64,000 bases of DNA. It comes from CAWELS01 sp964468205 (GTDB lineage: Bacteria > Acidobacteriota > Terriglobia > Bryobacterales > Bryobacteraceae). Of this stretch, positions 1-8,297 are shown piece by piece. The translations under genes and the position numbers were made by a program. Location: NCBI GenBank assembly GCA_964468205.1, contig CAYXVG010000005.1:1-64000 (forward strand), written 5' to 3'. The first letter of the stretch is position 1. The number at the start of each line of letters is the position of its first letter. The notes under the pieces were generated by a model that ran no database searches, was not told where the DNA came from, and saw only the letters and a list, made by a program, of their open reading frames with translations.

Positions 1-159
1 CTTAGTGCTGATGCGAAGAAACGCCAGAAGGACGGCCCAACTGAAACCGACCGGCTCGCCGCCGGCAAGGCTCGCCTCCAGCCACCGTCGCGCGGCATCG
101 TGGAGTGGCGCATCCATGTTTACGGCATAGAGCAAGAGGTTCGCGTCAATCACTTTCAT
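1..159 (-). CDS. PIN-domain toxin (VapC-like), partial at window edge
   Basis: The first 53 codons read from the ATG at 159 out through the window edge. The opening MKVIDANLLLYAVN is the typical PIN-domain first strand, with the first acidic metal ligand (Asp5). PIN toxins of VapBC modules are Mg-dependent ribonucleases. The start overlaps the stop of the preceding antitoxin gene as ATGA, the usual translational coupling of a toxin-antitoxin pair. The C-terminal two thirds, with the remaining acidic residues, lies outside the window, so activity cannot be judged. Confidence 0.8.
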   Translation of the reverse strand, partial: MKVIDANLLLYAVNMDAPLHDAARRWLEASLAGGEPVGFSWAVLLAFLRISTK

Positions 160-416
160 TTTCGGAGCGCCAGCTTTCGGATCAGTTCCTCGTCTTCCAT
201 TGCCTCAGCGAGCGCCAGCGCTTTGTCCCAGCGAAACTCCGGGCGGAAACCCATTCGATACGTCCGTTGCTGGAACGCTTTTTTCGAAGGCGCCGGCTGC
301 CTCAAGCCAGCCCGCACAGCCTCATTGAGGGCTTGCTTGAAGGGAATCCCTTTCTTCTGCATGACGCGGCGAAGGAGGGCCTCGACATCCGGATCGAGCG
401 TCACGGTGCTTCTCAT
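156..416 (-). CDS. VapB-like antitoxin
   Basis: An 86-aa protein beginning MRSTVTLDPDVEALLRRVM, a ribbon-helix-helix-type N-terminus (short strand, then the helix with GIPFKQALNEAVRAGL) typical of VapB antitoxins that bind their own promoter and neutralise the PIN toxin. The C-terminal half, rich in Arg, Phe and acidic residues, would wrap the toxin. It is translationally coupled to the PIN gene downstream. A related but shortened copy with the same GIPF core lies at 25116-25328. Confidence 0.8.
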   Translation of the reverse strand: MRSTVTLDPDVEALLRRVMQKKGIPFKQALNEAVRAGLRQPAPSKKAFQQRTYRMGFRPEFRWDKALALAEAMEDEELIRKLALRK

Positions 417-465
417 ACCGTCATCATAGCCTCATGAATTTGCTGTCACGATGTTGGCGGACAGA

Positions 466-1392
466 TCAATCGAGGAGGAACTGGGCGATGTAGCGGGCGG
501 CAACGACGGTGACGCAGACGCCCAGCACGAGGCGGATCCAGAGTTCGGGCAGATACTTTTGCAGGCGGGCGCCGACGAATGTGCCGGCGAGGCCGCCAAC
601 GCCAAATAGCGAGCCGAGCATCCAGTCCGGGCGGACCGCCATGCCTTCCGACATGGGGAGGCGGGACAGGTACTCGAAGAAGCCGACCCCTACGATCGAG
701 GTGACGAAGGTACCGAACAGCGAGGCGCCGGCAATGGTGTAGACCGGCAAGTGCATTACGGAGACGATGAACGGGGCGATAATAGCTCCCCCGCCGATGC
801 CATAGATACCGCCGGCGATGCCGACGGCGAAGGCGAGGCCGAACATGGCGGGTGTGGAGAAGGAGAACGTTTCACCCCAGAAGTCGTATTCGATGCGGTT
901 GAAGGAGACAGACCGGGTGCTGACTACGGCGTCGGAGGGAAGTTTCCCGGTGAATCGGTCGTGAATCCTGTTTTGTGGCTGGCTGCGGCCGGTGACGCGG
1001 CGGAACCACTCGCCGAGGATGCGCCAGCCGAGCCAGAGCAGCACCAGCCCGACGAAGAACTTCGCGGGGCGTTCGCCGGGCATGTACTTCACGCGGACGA
1101 TCGCTCCGATGAAGATGCCCGGGAGGGTGCCGGCGAGGGTGGTGAATGCGATGGGCCAGGCCATGCGGCCTTCCCGGATGTACTGGGAGACGCCGCCGGG
1201 GATGGCGACGATGTTGTAGAGGAGGTTGGTGGCGCTGACCGCGGGACTGGTGAAGCCGAGCACGCTCATTTGAAACGGCAGCAGCAGGAAGGCGCCCGAC
1301 ACCCCGGCCGAGGTGACGATTGAGGAGATGGCGAACGCCACCAGCGGGGGCAGCAGCGGGTGGCATTCGACGCCGGAGATTGGGAAGTGCAC
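466..1392 (-). CDS. TauE/SafE family sulfite exporter-like permease
   Basis: A 308-aa protein with about eight hydrophobic segments in two halves, each with Gly-rich motifs: GVSGAFLLLPFQ near residue 30 and GIYGIGGGAIIAPFIVS near residue 200. These are characteristic of TauE/SafE (DUF81) permeases, several of which export sulfite, sulfoacetate or related organosulfur anions. A soluble loop of about 60 residues separates the halves. The start is a GTG with no clear ribosome binding site, so the N-terminus is uncertain. The gene follows the dsr operon on the same strand after a 200-bp gap with a hairpin; sulfite export is inferred from context. Confidence 0.85.
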   Translation of the reverse strand: MHFPISGVECHPLLPPLVAFAISSIVTSAGVSGAFLLLPFQMSVLGFTSPAVSATNLLYNIVAIPGGVSQYIREGRMAWPIAFTTLAGTLPGIFIGAIVRVKYMPGERPAKFFVGLVLLWLGWRILGEWFRRVTGRSQPQNRIHDRFTGKLPSDAVVSTRSVSFNRIEYDFWGETFSFSTPAMFGLAFAVGIAGGIYGIGGGAIIAPFIVSVMHLPVYTIAGASLFGTFVTSIVGVGFFEYLSRLPMSEGMAVRPDWMLGSLFGVGGLAGTFVGARLQKYLPELWIRLVLGVCVTVVAARYIAQFLLD

Positions 1393-1555
1393 ATTACAGC
1401 TTACATCGAAGGGCGCCCGGGGGCCCGAAGCGAATCGATGGAAATGGCCTATTCAAACGAAGGAAATTCTGGCGATTATCTCGGCTGGGCGCCGCAGGGG
1501 CTTCGCGCCACCGACGCTTTGCGGCAGAGTCGCCCGGTCCCGGCTACCAAGGGAG

Positions 1556-1583
1556 GTGGAGCGGGTGAGTCTGCCCGCTCCAC
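1556..1583 (-). terminator. Hairpin after the dsr operon
   Basis: A perfect 10-bp inverted repeat (GTGGAGCGGG paired with CCCGCTCCAC, 8-nt loop) begins 9 bases after the stop codon of the 54-aa membrane protein gene. No U-tract follows on the minus strand, so it may be a processing or stability element or a weak terminator. It marks the probable 3' end of the dsrMKJOP transcript and separates it from the TauE gene. Confidence 0.5.
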
Positions 1584-1592
1584 GCTGCGGCA

Positions 1593-1757
1593 TCAGGTTT
1601 CGAAGTAGGTGTGGCTAAGCCAGACCAGGATGCCGAGAGAGACGACGCCGATGATAATGCTCCAGGAAATCAGTTTCTTCTCGATGGGGAGGAGGGGTTC
1701 GTACTCCTCGGCCATCTGTTCGAGTTCTTCGACCAGATTTGGGTTCTCTTCAGCCAC
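1593..1757 (-). CDS. 54-aa single-span membrane protein
   Basis: A GTG-initiated small ORF with a good Shine-Dalgarno (AAGGAG, 6 bases before the start). The start lies 9 bases after the stop of the YeiH-family gene, so it is translationally tied to that operon. The product starts MAEENPNLVEELEQMAEEYE, an acidic amphipathic stretch, followed by one hydrophobic span (residues about 29-48, with SWSIIIGVVSLGILVWLS) and a short tail. The layout resembles single-span accessory subunits of membrane complexes or transporters. I do not recognise the family. Its position after dsrMKJOP and an anion exporter suggests it works with one of them; that is inference. Confidence 0.75.
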   Translation of the reverse strand: MAEENPNLVEELEQMAEEYEPLLPIEKKLISWSIIIGVVSLGILVWLSHTYFET

Positions 1758-1766
1758 GGAATCTCC

Positions 1767-3206
1767 TTAGATTGTCGGCGGTTTCACGCCGTGGAAAAAC
1801 AGCCACGAGATGAGGAGTCCGACCCAGATGATAAAGCCGAACAGACAGATCACGTAAACGGCGGCAAGCCGGGCGATACCTTCTTCCCAGAGCTTCTTGA
1901 AGTTCGAGACGACGCCAATGGTAAGGAACGTCATCGAGAAGAAGAGACCCCGGAAGATGTTCGCCTCCCCCATCGCCGTTTTGATGCCCGGCAGCAGGTG
2001 GTGCGCCGAAAGGCCGATCGCGAGGATGAGCGCGAACGTGCCCACGTAGCCGAGGACGAACTTGGGGAAGCGTTGCCAGATTTCGCCTAAGCGCACCTTG
2101 TCGCCGTCGCGGCGCTCGATCTTGCTCGCCCAGATCCAGGCCAGGACGAAAGCCCAGATACCGATGAAGATGTCGATGAAGACTTTCACGGTGGTCGCCG
2201 TGCCCATGATCCATCCGGGTTCGTACTGGATGCCTTGCTCGGCCTGCGCCTTAGCGAGGATGAGCGAGTCGGCGATGGCGCCGGCGGCGACGGCGGCGCC
2301 GTCAGTCTTCACGGCCAGCCCCATCCAGGCGCCGGCCACCATCGGCTCCTGATAGAGGAAGGTCTGGGCGATGAAGGGCAGGAAGATCAACTCAACGACG
2401 GCGAAGATTACGACCAGCGAGGAAACCATGACGGGCACAACGGGGCGGGCGCGGATGGCCGATCCGGTGGCGATGGCCGCGGAAACGCCGCAGATGGAGA
2501 TGCCGGAAGCCAGCGGAACGCTCCACTCGCGGCTGAACTTGAAGTACTTTCGGGAAACGAAGTAGACGACGGCCCAATAGATGAGGTAGGCCTCGACGAT
2601 GGCGCAGGCGCCGCGAAACATCACCGACGTCGCCAGGCCCAACTGTTCGACGGCTTTCACGCCCACCGTGCCGCCGAGAACGACAATGGCGGTTTTGACG
2701 TATAGCTCCGGCCGGCAGGCTTCCTTCATCTTCTCCGACAGCCCCGGAACGAAGTTGCCGATCACCAGTCCGACGAGGAGGGCGATGATATAGCCCGCTT
2801 CAGCGGTGAGACTGAGCGACCAGTCGATCCCATAGAGATCGCGCTTGTCCGGGGTAGCGGCGATATAGGCGAAACCGCCGGCGATGCGGCAGAGGTAGGA
2901 AATGAAGAAGATGAGGAAGAATCCGACGGCGAACTTCTTGACGTCGGCGCCGAGGGCGCGCGCACCCAGGCTCATTAACGCGAGCAGAAAGACAAAGGTC
3001 AGAATCAGCGCGGGAATTCCGGCGAGGCCCGCGAAGGCCTTTGATGCCGTAGTGATCGACTCGGTGATGTCGATCCAGACTTCGGACTTGGCCGCCCATC
3101 CAAGCAAATCGACCCCGGACATAGATGCCAGGGCCGCGAGAACTATGGGGACGCCGATGTAGACGGCAAGCCAGTCTTCACTGACTTTCGGTTTGGTCGC
3201 TTCCAT
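1767..3206 (-). CDS. YeiH/UPF0324-family putative sulfate exporter
   Basis: A 479-aa polytopic membrane protein with at least ten hydrophobic helices. Motifs such as KTAIVVLGGTVGVKAV and SGISICGVSAAIATGSAI match the YeiH/UPF0324 (Cons_hypoth698) family, often annotated as putative sulfate exporters. It is longer than typical YeiH proteins (about 340 aa) because of extra N-terminal helices and an inserted loop near residues 360-400. It follows dsrP by 5 bases and precedes the 54-aa membrane protein by 9, so it is an integral part of the dsr transcript. Movement of sulfate, sulfite or another sulfur anion is plausible; the substrate is unproven for the family. Confidence 0.85.
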   Translation of the reverse strand: MEATKPKVSEDWLAVYIGVPIVLAALASMSGVDLLGWAAKSEVWIDITESITTASKAFAGLAGIPALILTFVFLLALMSLGARALGADVKKFAVGFFLIFFISYLCRIAGGFAYIAATPDKRDLYGIDWSLSLTAEAGYIIALLVGLVIGNFVPGLSEKMKEACRPELYVKTAIVVLGGTVGVKAVEQLGLATSVMFRGACAIVEAYLIYWAVVYFVSRKYFKFSREWSVPLASGISICGVSAAIATGSAIRARPVVPVMVSSLVVIFAVVELIFLPFIAQTFLYQEPMVAGAWMGLAVKTDGAAVAAGAIADSLILAKAQAEQGIQYEPGWIMGTATTVKVFIDIFIGIWAFVLAWIWASKIERRDGDKVRLGEIWQRFPKFVLGYVGTFALILAIGLSAHHLLPGIKTAMGEANIFRGLFFSMTFLTIGVVSNFKKLWEEGIARLAAVYVICLFGFIIWVGLLISWLFFHGVKPPTI

Positions 3207-3211
3207 TTTAT

Positions 3212-4372
3212 TTACGTCAAACCCTCCCGCACGGAGAGAGTGATCTTATAGAACACCGTCACCATTAAGGCCCCGAGAGCCCAGATGGCGGCAGTGATGC
3301 CAATCTCCGGGAGCGTGGGAGCGTATTCGGTGATTGCGCCGAGCGGCGAGGGGACGAAGCCGCCGACGATGAGGCCGATACCCTTGTCGATCCACAGAGA
3401 GACAAACACAATAACACAAACGATGGGAAGAATCCTCTCGTTTTCCCGCCACCTTGGATTCAGCAGCAGGACCAGCGAGATGACCGCCAGAATCGAGGAT
3501 GTCCACATCCAGGGCACGAGGGAGTTTTTGCCGTCGAGCCCGACGAACAGGTACTCGAAGTGGTGCATGTGCTCCGGGATCCGGGAGTAGAAGACGGTGA
3601 AGATCTCCATCAGGACGAAGAATACGTTCACGCACATCGCGTACGCCACAATGATGGAGAGCTTCTTAAGGGGTTCGCGGCCGACGTCGAACCACGTGAG
3701 CTTGCGCAAAAGGAGACAGAGCAGGATCAGGAGCGCAGGGCCGGCCGCGAAAGCCGAAGCCAGGAAGCGCGGCGCAAGAATCGCCGTCATCCAGAAGGAG
3801 CGTCCCGGCAAACCGTTATAGAGAAAAGCCGTCACCGTGTGGATACTGATGGCCCACGGGATGGAGAGAATGATCACGGGCTTGATCCACTTCGGGGGCG
3901 CGACGCCATTCCGTTCAGCGCTTAGGGTGACAAGGGCGATCACTCCGTTCAGTAGGAGATAGCCCGAGAGCGCCAGGAAGTCCCAGAACATGGGGGAATT
4001 GGGCGTCGGGTACAGGGCGATATTCAACACCCGGGTCGGCTGGCCCATGTCAACGAAGACGAAGAGCATGCACATGGTGACGGCCGAGATGGCGAGGAAT
4101 TCGCCGAGGATGGTGATTTTGCCGAACTGCTTATAGTCGTGCAGGTAGTACGGCAGCACGACCATCACGGCGGAAGCGGCGACGCCGACGAAGAAGGTTA
4201 GCTGGGCGATGTAGAGCCCCCAGGTGACGTCGCGCGACAGTCCCGTGATAATCAGGCCTTCCTGGAACTGCTGGATATAGAAGAACAGCCCGGCGGCCAT
4301 CACGGCCATCAGCCCGGCGATCCACAACCAGTAGTTCCGGCTTCCTTCAACTGCTTTTTCAAACATGAACAT
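3212..4372 (-). CDS. dsrP: DsrMKJOP complex membrane subunit DsrP (NrfD-like)
   Basis: A 386-aa integral membrane protein of the NrfD/PsrC family with about ten helices. It has the long periplasmic/cytoplasmic loops and Trp/Arg-rich segments typical of DsrP (for example near residues 45-60 and 110-125). DsrP is the second quinone-interacting membrane subunit of DsrMKJOP, which links the menaquinone pool to reduction of the DsrC trisulfide. It lies directly after dsrO (10-base gap) in the conserved order M-K-J-O-P. The start follows GAGG by 8 bases. Confidence 0.95.
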   Translation of the reverse strand: MFMFEKAVEGSRNYWLWIAGLMAVMAAGLFFYIQQFQEGLIITGLSRDVTWGLYIAQLTFFVGVAASAVMVVLPYYLHDYKQFGKITILGEFLAISAVTMCMLFVFVDMGQPTRVLNIALYPTPNSPMFWDFLALSGYLLLNGVIALVTLSAERNGVAPPKWIKPVIILSIPWAISIHTVTAFLYNGLPGRSFWMTAILAPRFLASAFAAGPALLILLCLLLRKLTWFDVGREPLKKLSIIVAYAMCVNVFFVLMEIFTVFYSRIPEHMHHFEYLFVGLDGKNSLVPWMWTSSILAVISLVLLLNPRWRENERILPIVCVIVFVSLWIDKGIGLIVGGFVPSPLGAITEYAPTLPEIGITAAIWALGALMVTVFYKITLSVREGLT

Positions 4373-4382
4373 GGCCAGGACC

Positions 4383-5162
4383 TCACAGAATGTAGAAGAC
4401 TTCGGGCTTGGTGCCCAGTTCCGGTTTCCGGCGCAGCGTGTACTGCTCTTTGAGGATCTGCCGGACTTCGGAGTTCGGGTCCGCCAGATCGCCGAAGGCG
4501 AGCGCCTTTTCAGGACAGGCCTCGACGCAGGCCGGCATCAGGCCCTTCGCCAGGCGGGCGTCGCAGAAGGTGCATTTCTCGACCACGCCCTTGGAGCGGG
4601 TCGGGTATTCAGAGTTGATCTCGCCCTTGACATGGGGGCGCGGGTCGGACCAGTTGAAGCTGCGCGAGCCATAGGGACACGCCGCCACGCAGTACCGGCA
4701 ACCGATACAGCGGTGCCAGTCCATCATGACGATGCCGTCTGATTCGCGCTTCCAGGTCGCCTGGGTGGGACAAACGCGGGTGCAAGGCGGCTCGTCGCAG
4801 TGGTTGCAGAAGACGAGCACGTCGCGATGCTCGAGTTCCTCGTTCGGGTATTCGGATTCCTGGGAGGGGAAGGCGTGGGGGAATTGCTCTTTCCAGATCC
4901 ACTTCACCTCGCGAGCCTGGTCAGGGATATCGGGGACATTATGGACTTGGTGGCAGGCATCGATACAATCCCGGCAGCCATCCTTCTTAAGGCACTTGGT
5001 GGTGTCGACGACCATGCCCCAACGCTTGCCAGTGAGGGCCTCTGGGAGGGGGTGCGTGGATCCGTCCTGCGCCTCGACAATATCGAGGAGTTCATTGCCG
5101 GCGAATGCGCCGGCGAGGGCGCAGCCGGATATCCTGAGGAAGGTTTTGCGATCCATATTCAT
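4383..5162 (-). CDS. dsrO: DsrMKJOP complex periplasmic ferredoxin-like subunit DsrO
   Basis: A 259-aa iron-sulfur protein with four Cys clusters of the NrfC/PsrB type: CLKKDGCRDCIDAC, CNHCDEPPCTRVC, CIGCRYCVAAC and CTFCDARLAKG with a following CVEAC. The N-terminus (DRKTFLRISGCALAGAFAG) is an export signal resembling a twin-arginine leader but with RK instead of RR. Known DsrO proteins are periplasmic and pass electrons between DsrJ and DsrP. The ATG overlaps the dsrJ stop as ATGA; an alternative start lies six bases downstream. Confidence 0.95.
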   Translation of the reverse strand: MNMDRKTFLRISGCALAGAFAGNELLDIVEAQDGSTHPLPEALTGKRWGMVVDTTKCLKKDGCRDCIDACHQVHNVPDIPDQAREVKWIWKEQFPHAFPSQESEYPNEELEHRDVLVFCNHCDEPPCTRVCPTQATWKRESDGIVMMDWHRCIGCRYCVAACPYGSRSFNWSDPRPHVKGEINSEYPTRSKGVVEKCTFCDARLAKGLMPACVEACPEKALAFGDLADPNSEVRQILKEQYTLRRKPELGTKPEVFYIL

Positions 5163-5599
5163 TCGTCCGTTCCTCCTTCCGCCGCAGCGGGGCGGCTATG
5201 GGTACGGAGGCCCGCCGCCATCACCCCTTGGGCGCCAGGGTCGACATGGCAATCCCAGCAGTAGGGTGTAACGGAGGCGTAGTCGTGGCACTTATCGCAG
5301 AATTCAGCCTTGTCGGTGTGGCAGCCAAGGCAGGTGTGCGACAGGCTCATTTCGTACTCTTTGCTCCCCACTTTGAGGACGCGGTTGCCATTGCGAACCA
5401 CCTCGTCCCGCCAATCCATGAGGACGTCCATGTGATTGTTACGCATGTACTCGGCCGGATAGATGCAGGCTTCGCCTTCGGCCTTCGCCAGTTCGGGCGC
5501 GGTGGAGTCAGTGCCGGCGGCCGAGTTGTACCAGATGGGGAATGTGATCAGCCCGAGAAACACGACCAGGCCGATGATGATCAGGCCGCGATCACGCAT
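5159..5599 (-). CDS. dsrJ: DsrMKJOP complex triheme cytochrome c DsrJ
   Basis: 146 aa: an N-terminal membrane anchor or signal (residues about 5-23) followed by a periplasmic domain with three haem motifs, CLGCH (90-94), CDKCH (101-105) and CWDCH (114-118). Cys45, in EACIYP, matches the position of the cysteine that serves as an unusual axial haem ligand in characterised DsrJ. The ATG start at 5599 was chosen over a longer in-frame extension because it starts the signal segment and overlaps the dsrK stop by 8 bases. Confidence 0.95.
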   Translation of the reverse strand: MRDRGLIIIGLVVFLGLITFPIWYNSAAGTDSTAPELAKAEGEACIYPAEYMRNNHMDVLMDWRDEVVRNGNRVLKVGSKEYEMSLSHTCLGCHTDKAEFCDKCHDYASVTPYCWDCHVDPGAQGVMAAGLRTHSRPAAAEGGTDE

Positions 5600-7232
5600 T
5601 GGACTCTCCTTCCTGTGCCTGTTTGCCGTCCTGCGGGAGGTTTGGCAGCGGTTCGCCCCGGAGGTCGGTGGTTCGTGTCTCGCCATCGAGAACGAGGGCG
5701 TTGCCGACAAACTCGTGGATGCCGGCGACTTCGACTCCCGGGACCCAATATTCGAGCAGCGGCGGCAGGGTTGCCTTGTCAATGGCGCAGATGCAGGACA
5801 GCACATTGACGCCGTGCTTGTCGCGGACGTACTTCACGGCGTTGGCCCGGGGGAAGCCGCCGCGCAGCCTCATCTCCATGTTTTCGTCGGTCCCGAGACC
5901 GGCTCCGCTGCCGCAGCAGAAGGTATGTTCGCGGATTGTACTCTCGGGCATCTCGTGGAAGTTATTGCAGACGTTCCGGATGACATACCGCGGCTCGTCG
6001 AGCAAGCCCATGGCCCGGGACGGGTTGCAGGAATCGTGGAACGTGACGTTCCAGTTATCATTTCGGCTCGGGTCGAGCTTAAGCTTGTTGTTCTTGATAA
6101 GGTCCGCCGTGAACTCGGCGATGTGCACCATCTTGGTGGATGCGGCGTTTTCGAACCGGGTACCGGTGATGGGGGAGGCCGGCACTTCGAGGAAGTCCGC
6201 CGGTCCGTTCATGGTGTCCATGTACTGATGGATCACCCGCCACATGTGGCCGCACTCGCCGCCGAGGATCCACTTCACACCGAGCCGCCGCGCCTCACGG
6301 TACATCTTGTCGTTGAGGCGCTTAATCATGTCGTGCGAGGTGAAGAGGCCGAAGTTGCCGCCTTCGGAGGCGTAGGCGCTGACAGTGTAGTCGAGCCCGA
6401 TGTGGTGGAAGAGCAGCATGTAGCCGAGCAGGGTGTAGTAGTGCGGGGAAGCGAAGTAGTCGGCTGAGGGCATGATGAAGAGGACTTCGGCGCCCTTTTT
6501 CATGATCGGCACGTCCACCTTGACGCCGGTGATTTCCTCGAGTTCATCGACGGCGAATTCGATCGAGTCGGCGAAGCCATGCGGCTGGATGCCGAGGTGG
6601 TTGCCGGTGCGGAAGCAGTTCGCCACGGGCTCGAGCGCCCAGTTGATATTCAGTCCGATTTCGGTGAGCAACTCGCGGCCGATCATCGTGATTTCAGCCT
6701 GGTCGATGCCGTACGGGCAGTAAACGGAGCAGCGGCGGCACTCGGTGCACTGATAGAAGTAGAAAAACCACTCCTTGATGACGTCGACGGTGAGATCGCG
6801 GGCGCCGGCGAGGCGGCCGAGCAGCTTGCCGGACTGGGTGAAGTAGCGGCGGTAGATGGAGCGCATCAGCTCCGCCCGGAGAACGGGCATATTCTTGGGA
6901 TCCCCGCCGCCGACGTAGAAGTGGCACTTGTCGGCGCAGGCTCCGCAACGCACGCAGATGTCCATGAAGAGGCGGAAAGAACGGTACTTATCAAGCCGCT
7001 CCTGCATGCCCTTGAGGATGATCTCCTTCCAGTTTTCCGGGAGGCGCCAGTCTTCCTCGTCCGGGTGCCATTCGCGGGGGAATGGCAGATCGAGATAGGC
7101 GAGGTTTTTGGGGACGGTGCTGTAGCAGAACGCTCCCTTGCGTATCTCGGTGGGAGTCTCCATCCAGTCCGTTTTCGGCGGCTGGTAGTCTATCTGGACG
7201 AGTTCTTCGGGGGAAATCTTCGCTTCAGCCAT
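5592..7232 (-). CDS. dsrK: DsrMKJOP complex catalytic iron-sulfur subunit DsrK
   Basis: 546 aa, HdrD-like. Two [4Fe-4S] motifs lie near the N-terminus (C93/C96/C99/C103 and C162/C165/C168/C172). The C-terminal half has the CCG-domain signature HDSCNPSRAMG...TFCCGSGAGLG that binds the special non-cubane cluster of heterodisulfide reductase-type enzymes. DsrK is the cytoplasmic subunit thought to reduce the DsrC trisulfide. The start follows GGAG and lies 3 bases after the dsrM stop. Confidence 0.97.
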   Translation of the reverse strand: MAEAKISPEELVQIDYQPPKTDWMETPTEIRKGAFCYSTVPKNLAYLDLPFPREWHPDEEDWRLPENWKEIILKGMQERLDKYRSFRLFMDICVRCGACADKCHFYVGGGDPKNMPVLRAELMRSIYRRYFTQSGKLLGRLAGARDLTVDVIKEWFFYFYQCTECRRCSVYCPYGIDQAEITMIGRELLTEIGLNINWALEPVANCFRTGNHLGIQPHGFADSIEFAVDELEEITGVKVDVPIMKKGAEVLFIMPSADYFASPHYYTLLGYMLLFHHIGLDYTVSAYASEGGNFGLFTSHDMIKRLNDKMYREARRLGVKWILGGECGHMWRVIHQYMDTMNGPADFLEVPASPITGTRFENAASTKMVHIAEFTADLIKNNKLKLDPSRNDNWNVTFHDSCNPSRAMGLLDEPRYVIRNVCNNFHEMPESTIREHTFCCGSGAGLGTDENMEMRLRGGFPRANAVKYVRDKHGVNVLSCICAIDKATLPPLLEYWVPGVEVAGIHEFVGNALVLDGETRTTDLRGEPLPNLPQDGKQAQEGESNA

Positions 7233-7235
7233 CGT

Positions 7236-8231
7236 CTACTCCTTCTTGTCGAGCGGCAGTCCGGCGGCCACGAGCTTGTCGTGGAACTCCTCTTCCCACT
7301 CCTCATACGTATGGACCTTAACCTCCGGATTCCACGGATTTACGTGCCGCTTCGCCCGGTTGTTATTGGGCAGGTTGCGGGTGGGGCTGAGGAAAACTCC
7401 CGGCATGTGCATCAGTTTGCTGAAGGGGAAGTAAGCGATCAACACGCTCAGCAGGAACAGGTGCGCGAAGAACAGGGAGCCGACGGAGGCGGGTACGACG
7501 GGCGAGAGCGTCACAAGTCCGATGCCGAGCTGCTTGATGGCCACGATATCCACCTTGGTGGAGTACCGCATGAGGATCCCGGTAAGAGCGAGTCCAATGA
7601 GGACGAAGAGGGCGAAATAGTCCGTCATCAGGGAGATATAGCGGACCTGGGGATCGAAGAGGCGGCGGGCCAGCAGGTAGAGCAGCGCAGCCAATAGAGT
7701 GAAGCCGCTCAGGAAGATGACCGGAGCACCGACCTGGAAGAAACCGTCCAACTGCTCGATTAGGCCGACGAATGCCGGCACGGGCTCCATAAAGAAGCGG
7801 AGGTGACGCAGAAAAACGACCAGGAAGCTGTAGTGGAAAACGATGGCCCCGAGCCAGAGCCACTTTTCTTCTCCGTAGATCAGCCGGGGTCCGCCGCGCA
7901 GTTCTGCCTTGGTGTTCCGGAAAAGCGAGCGGAACAGGAGAACCTCCAGCAGCATCCGAAAGAAGGCCTGCAGTCCGGTGAACGGGCTGTCAAGACTGGA
8001 ATGCTTGATCCACGGCAGGGATTTCTGCTGACCGGCCGTGGTTGTAATGCGGAAGGGCACTGGAACCGCAGACCAGCGCAGCACCCGGTATACGATACCG
8101 GCCAGGAAGATGACGATCGCGATGTACGGCAACACCGTGCCGAACATAAACCGGAGCCAGTCAACCTGCCCGCCGGCATAACCAAGCGCGACAAGTACGC
8201 AGACAGCGGCAAAGGCAGTAAGCACATTCAT
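7236..8231 (-). CDS. dsrM: DsrMKJOP complex membrane cytochrome b subunit DsrM
   Basis: A 331-aa NarI-like membrane protein with about six helices and several His residues in the helices (for example HYSFLVVFLRHLRFF near 150 and HLFLLSVLIAYFPFSKLMH near 265) expected to ligate haem b. It is the quinone-oxidising partner of DsrK. The C-terminal tail after the last helix is hydrophilic and cytoplasmic. It is the first gene of the canonical M-K-J-O-P series and is preceded by an RsbRD-domain gene, an order also seen in Desulfobacterota. Confidence 0.95.
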   Translation of the reverse strand: MNVLTAFAAVCVLVALGYAGGQVDWLRFMFGTVLPYIAIVIFLAGIVYRVLRWSAVPVPFRITTTAGQQKSLPWIKHSSLDSPFTGLQAFFRMLLEVLLFRSLFRNTKAELRGGPRLIYGEEKWLWLGAIVFHYSFLVVFLRHLRFFMEPVPAFVGLIEQLDGFFQVGAPVIFLSGFTLLAALLYLLARRLFDPQVRYISLMTDYFALFVLIGLALTGILMRYSTKVDIVAIKQLGIGLVTLSPVVPASVGSLFFAHLFLLSVLIAYFPFSKLMHMPGVFLSPTRNLPNNNRAKRHVNPWNPEVKVHTYEEWEEEFHDKLVAAGLPLDKKE

Positions 8232-8297
8232 AGTGAGAAACCTCGTTCATGCCGGATACCGGCCACCGCCGGCACGGCCAGCAAACGCGGCTCCGGT

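Noticed and set aside
751..1323. Long plus-strand ORF of 190 aa opposite the TauE gene
   Set aside because: Asp/Glu/Gly-rich composition typical of the antisense frame of a GC-rich gene; no family resemblance; the minus-strand gene is well supported.
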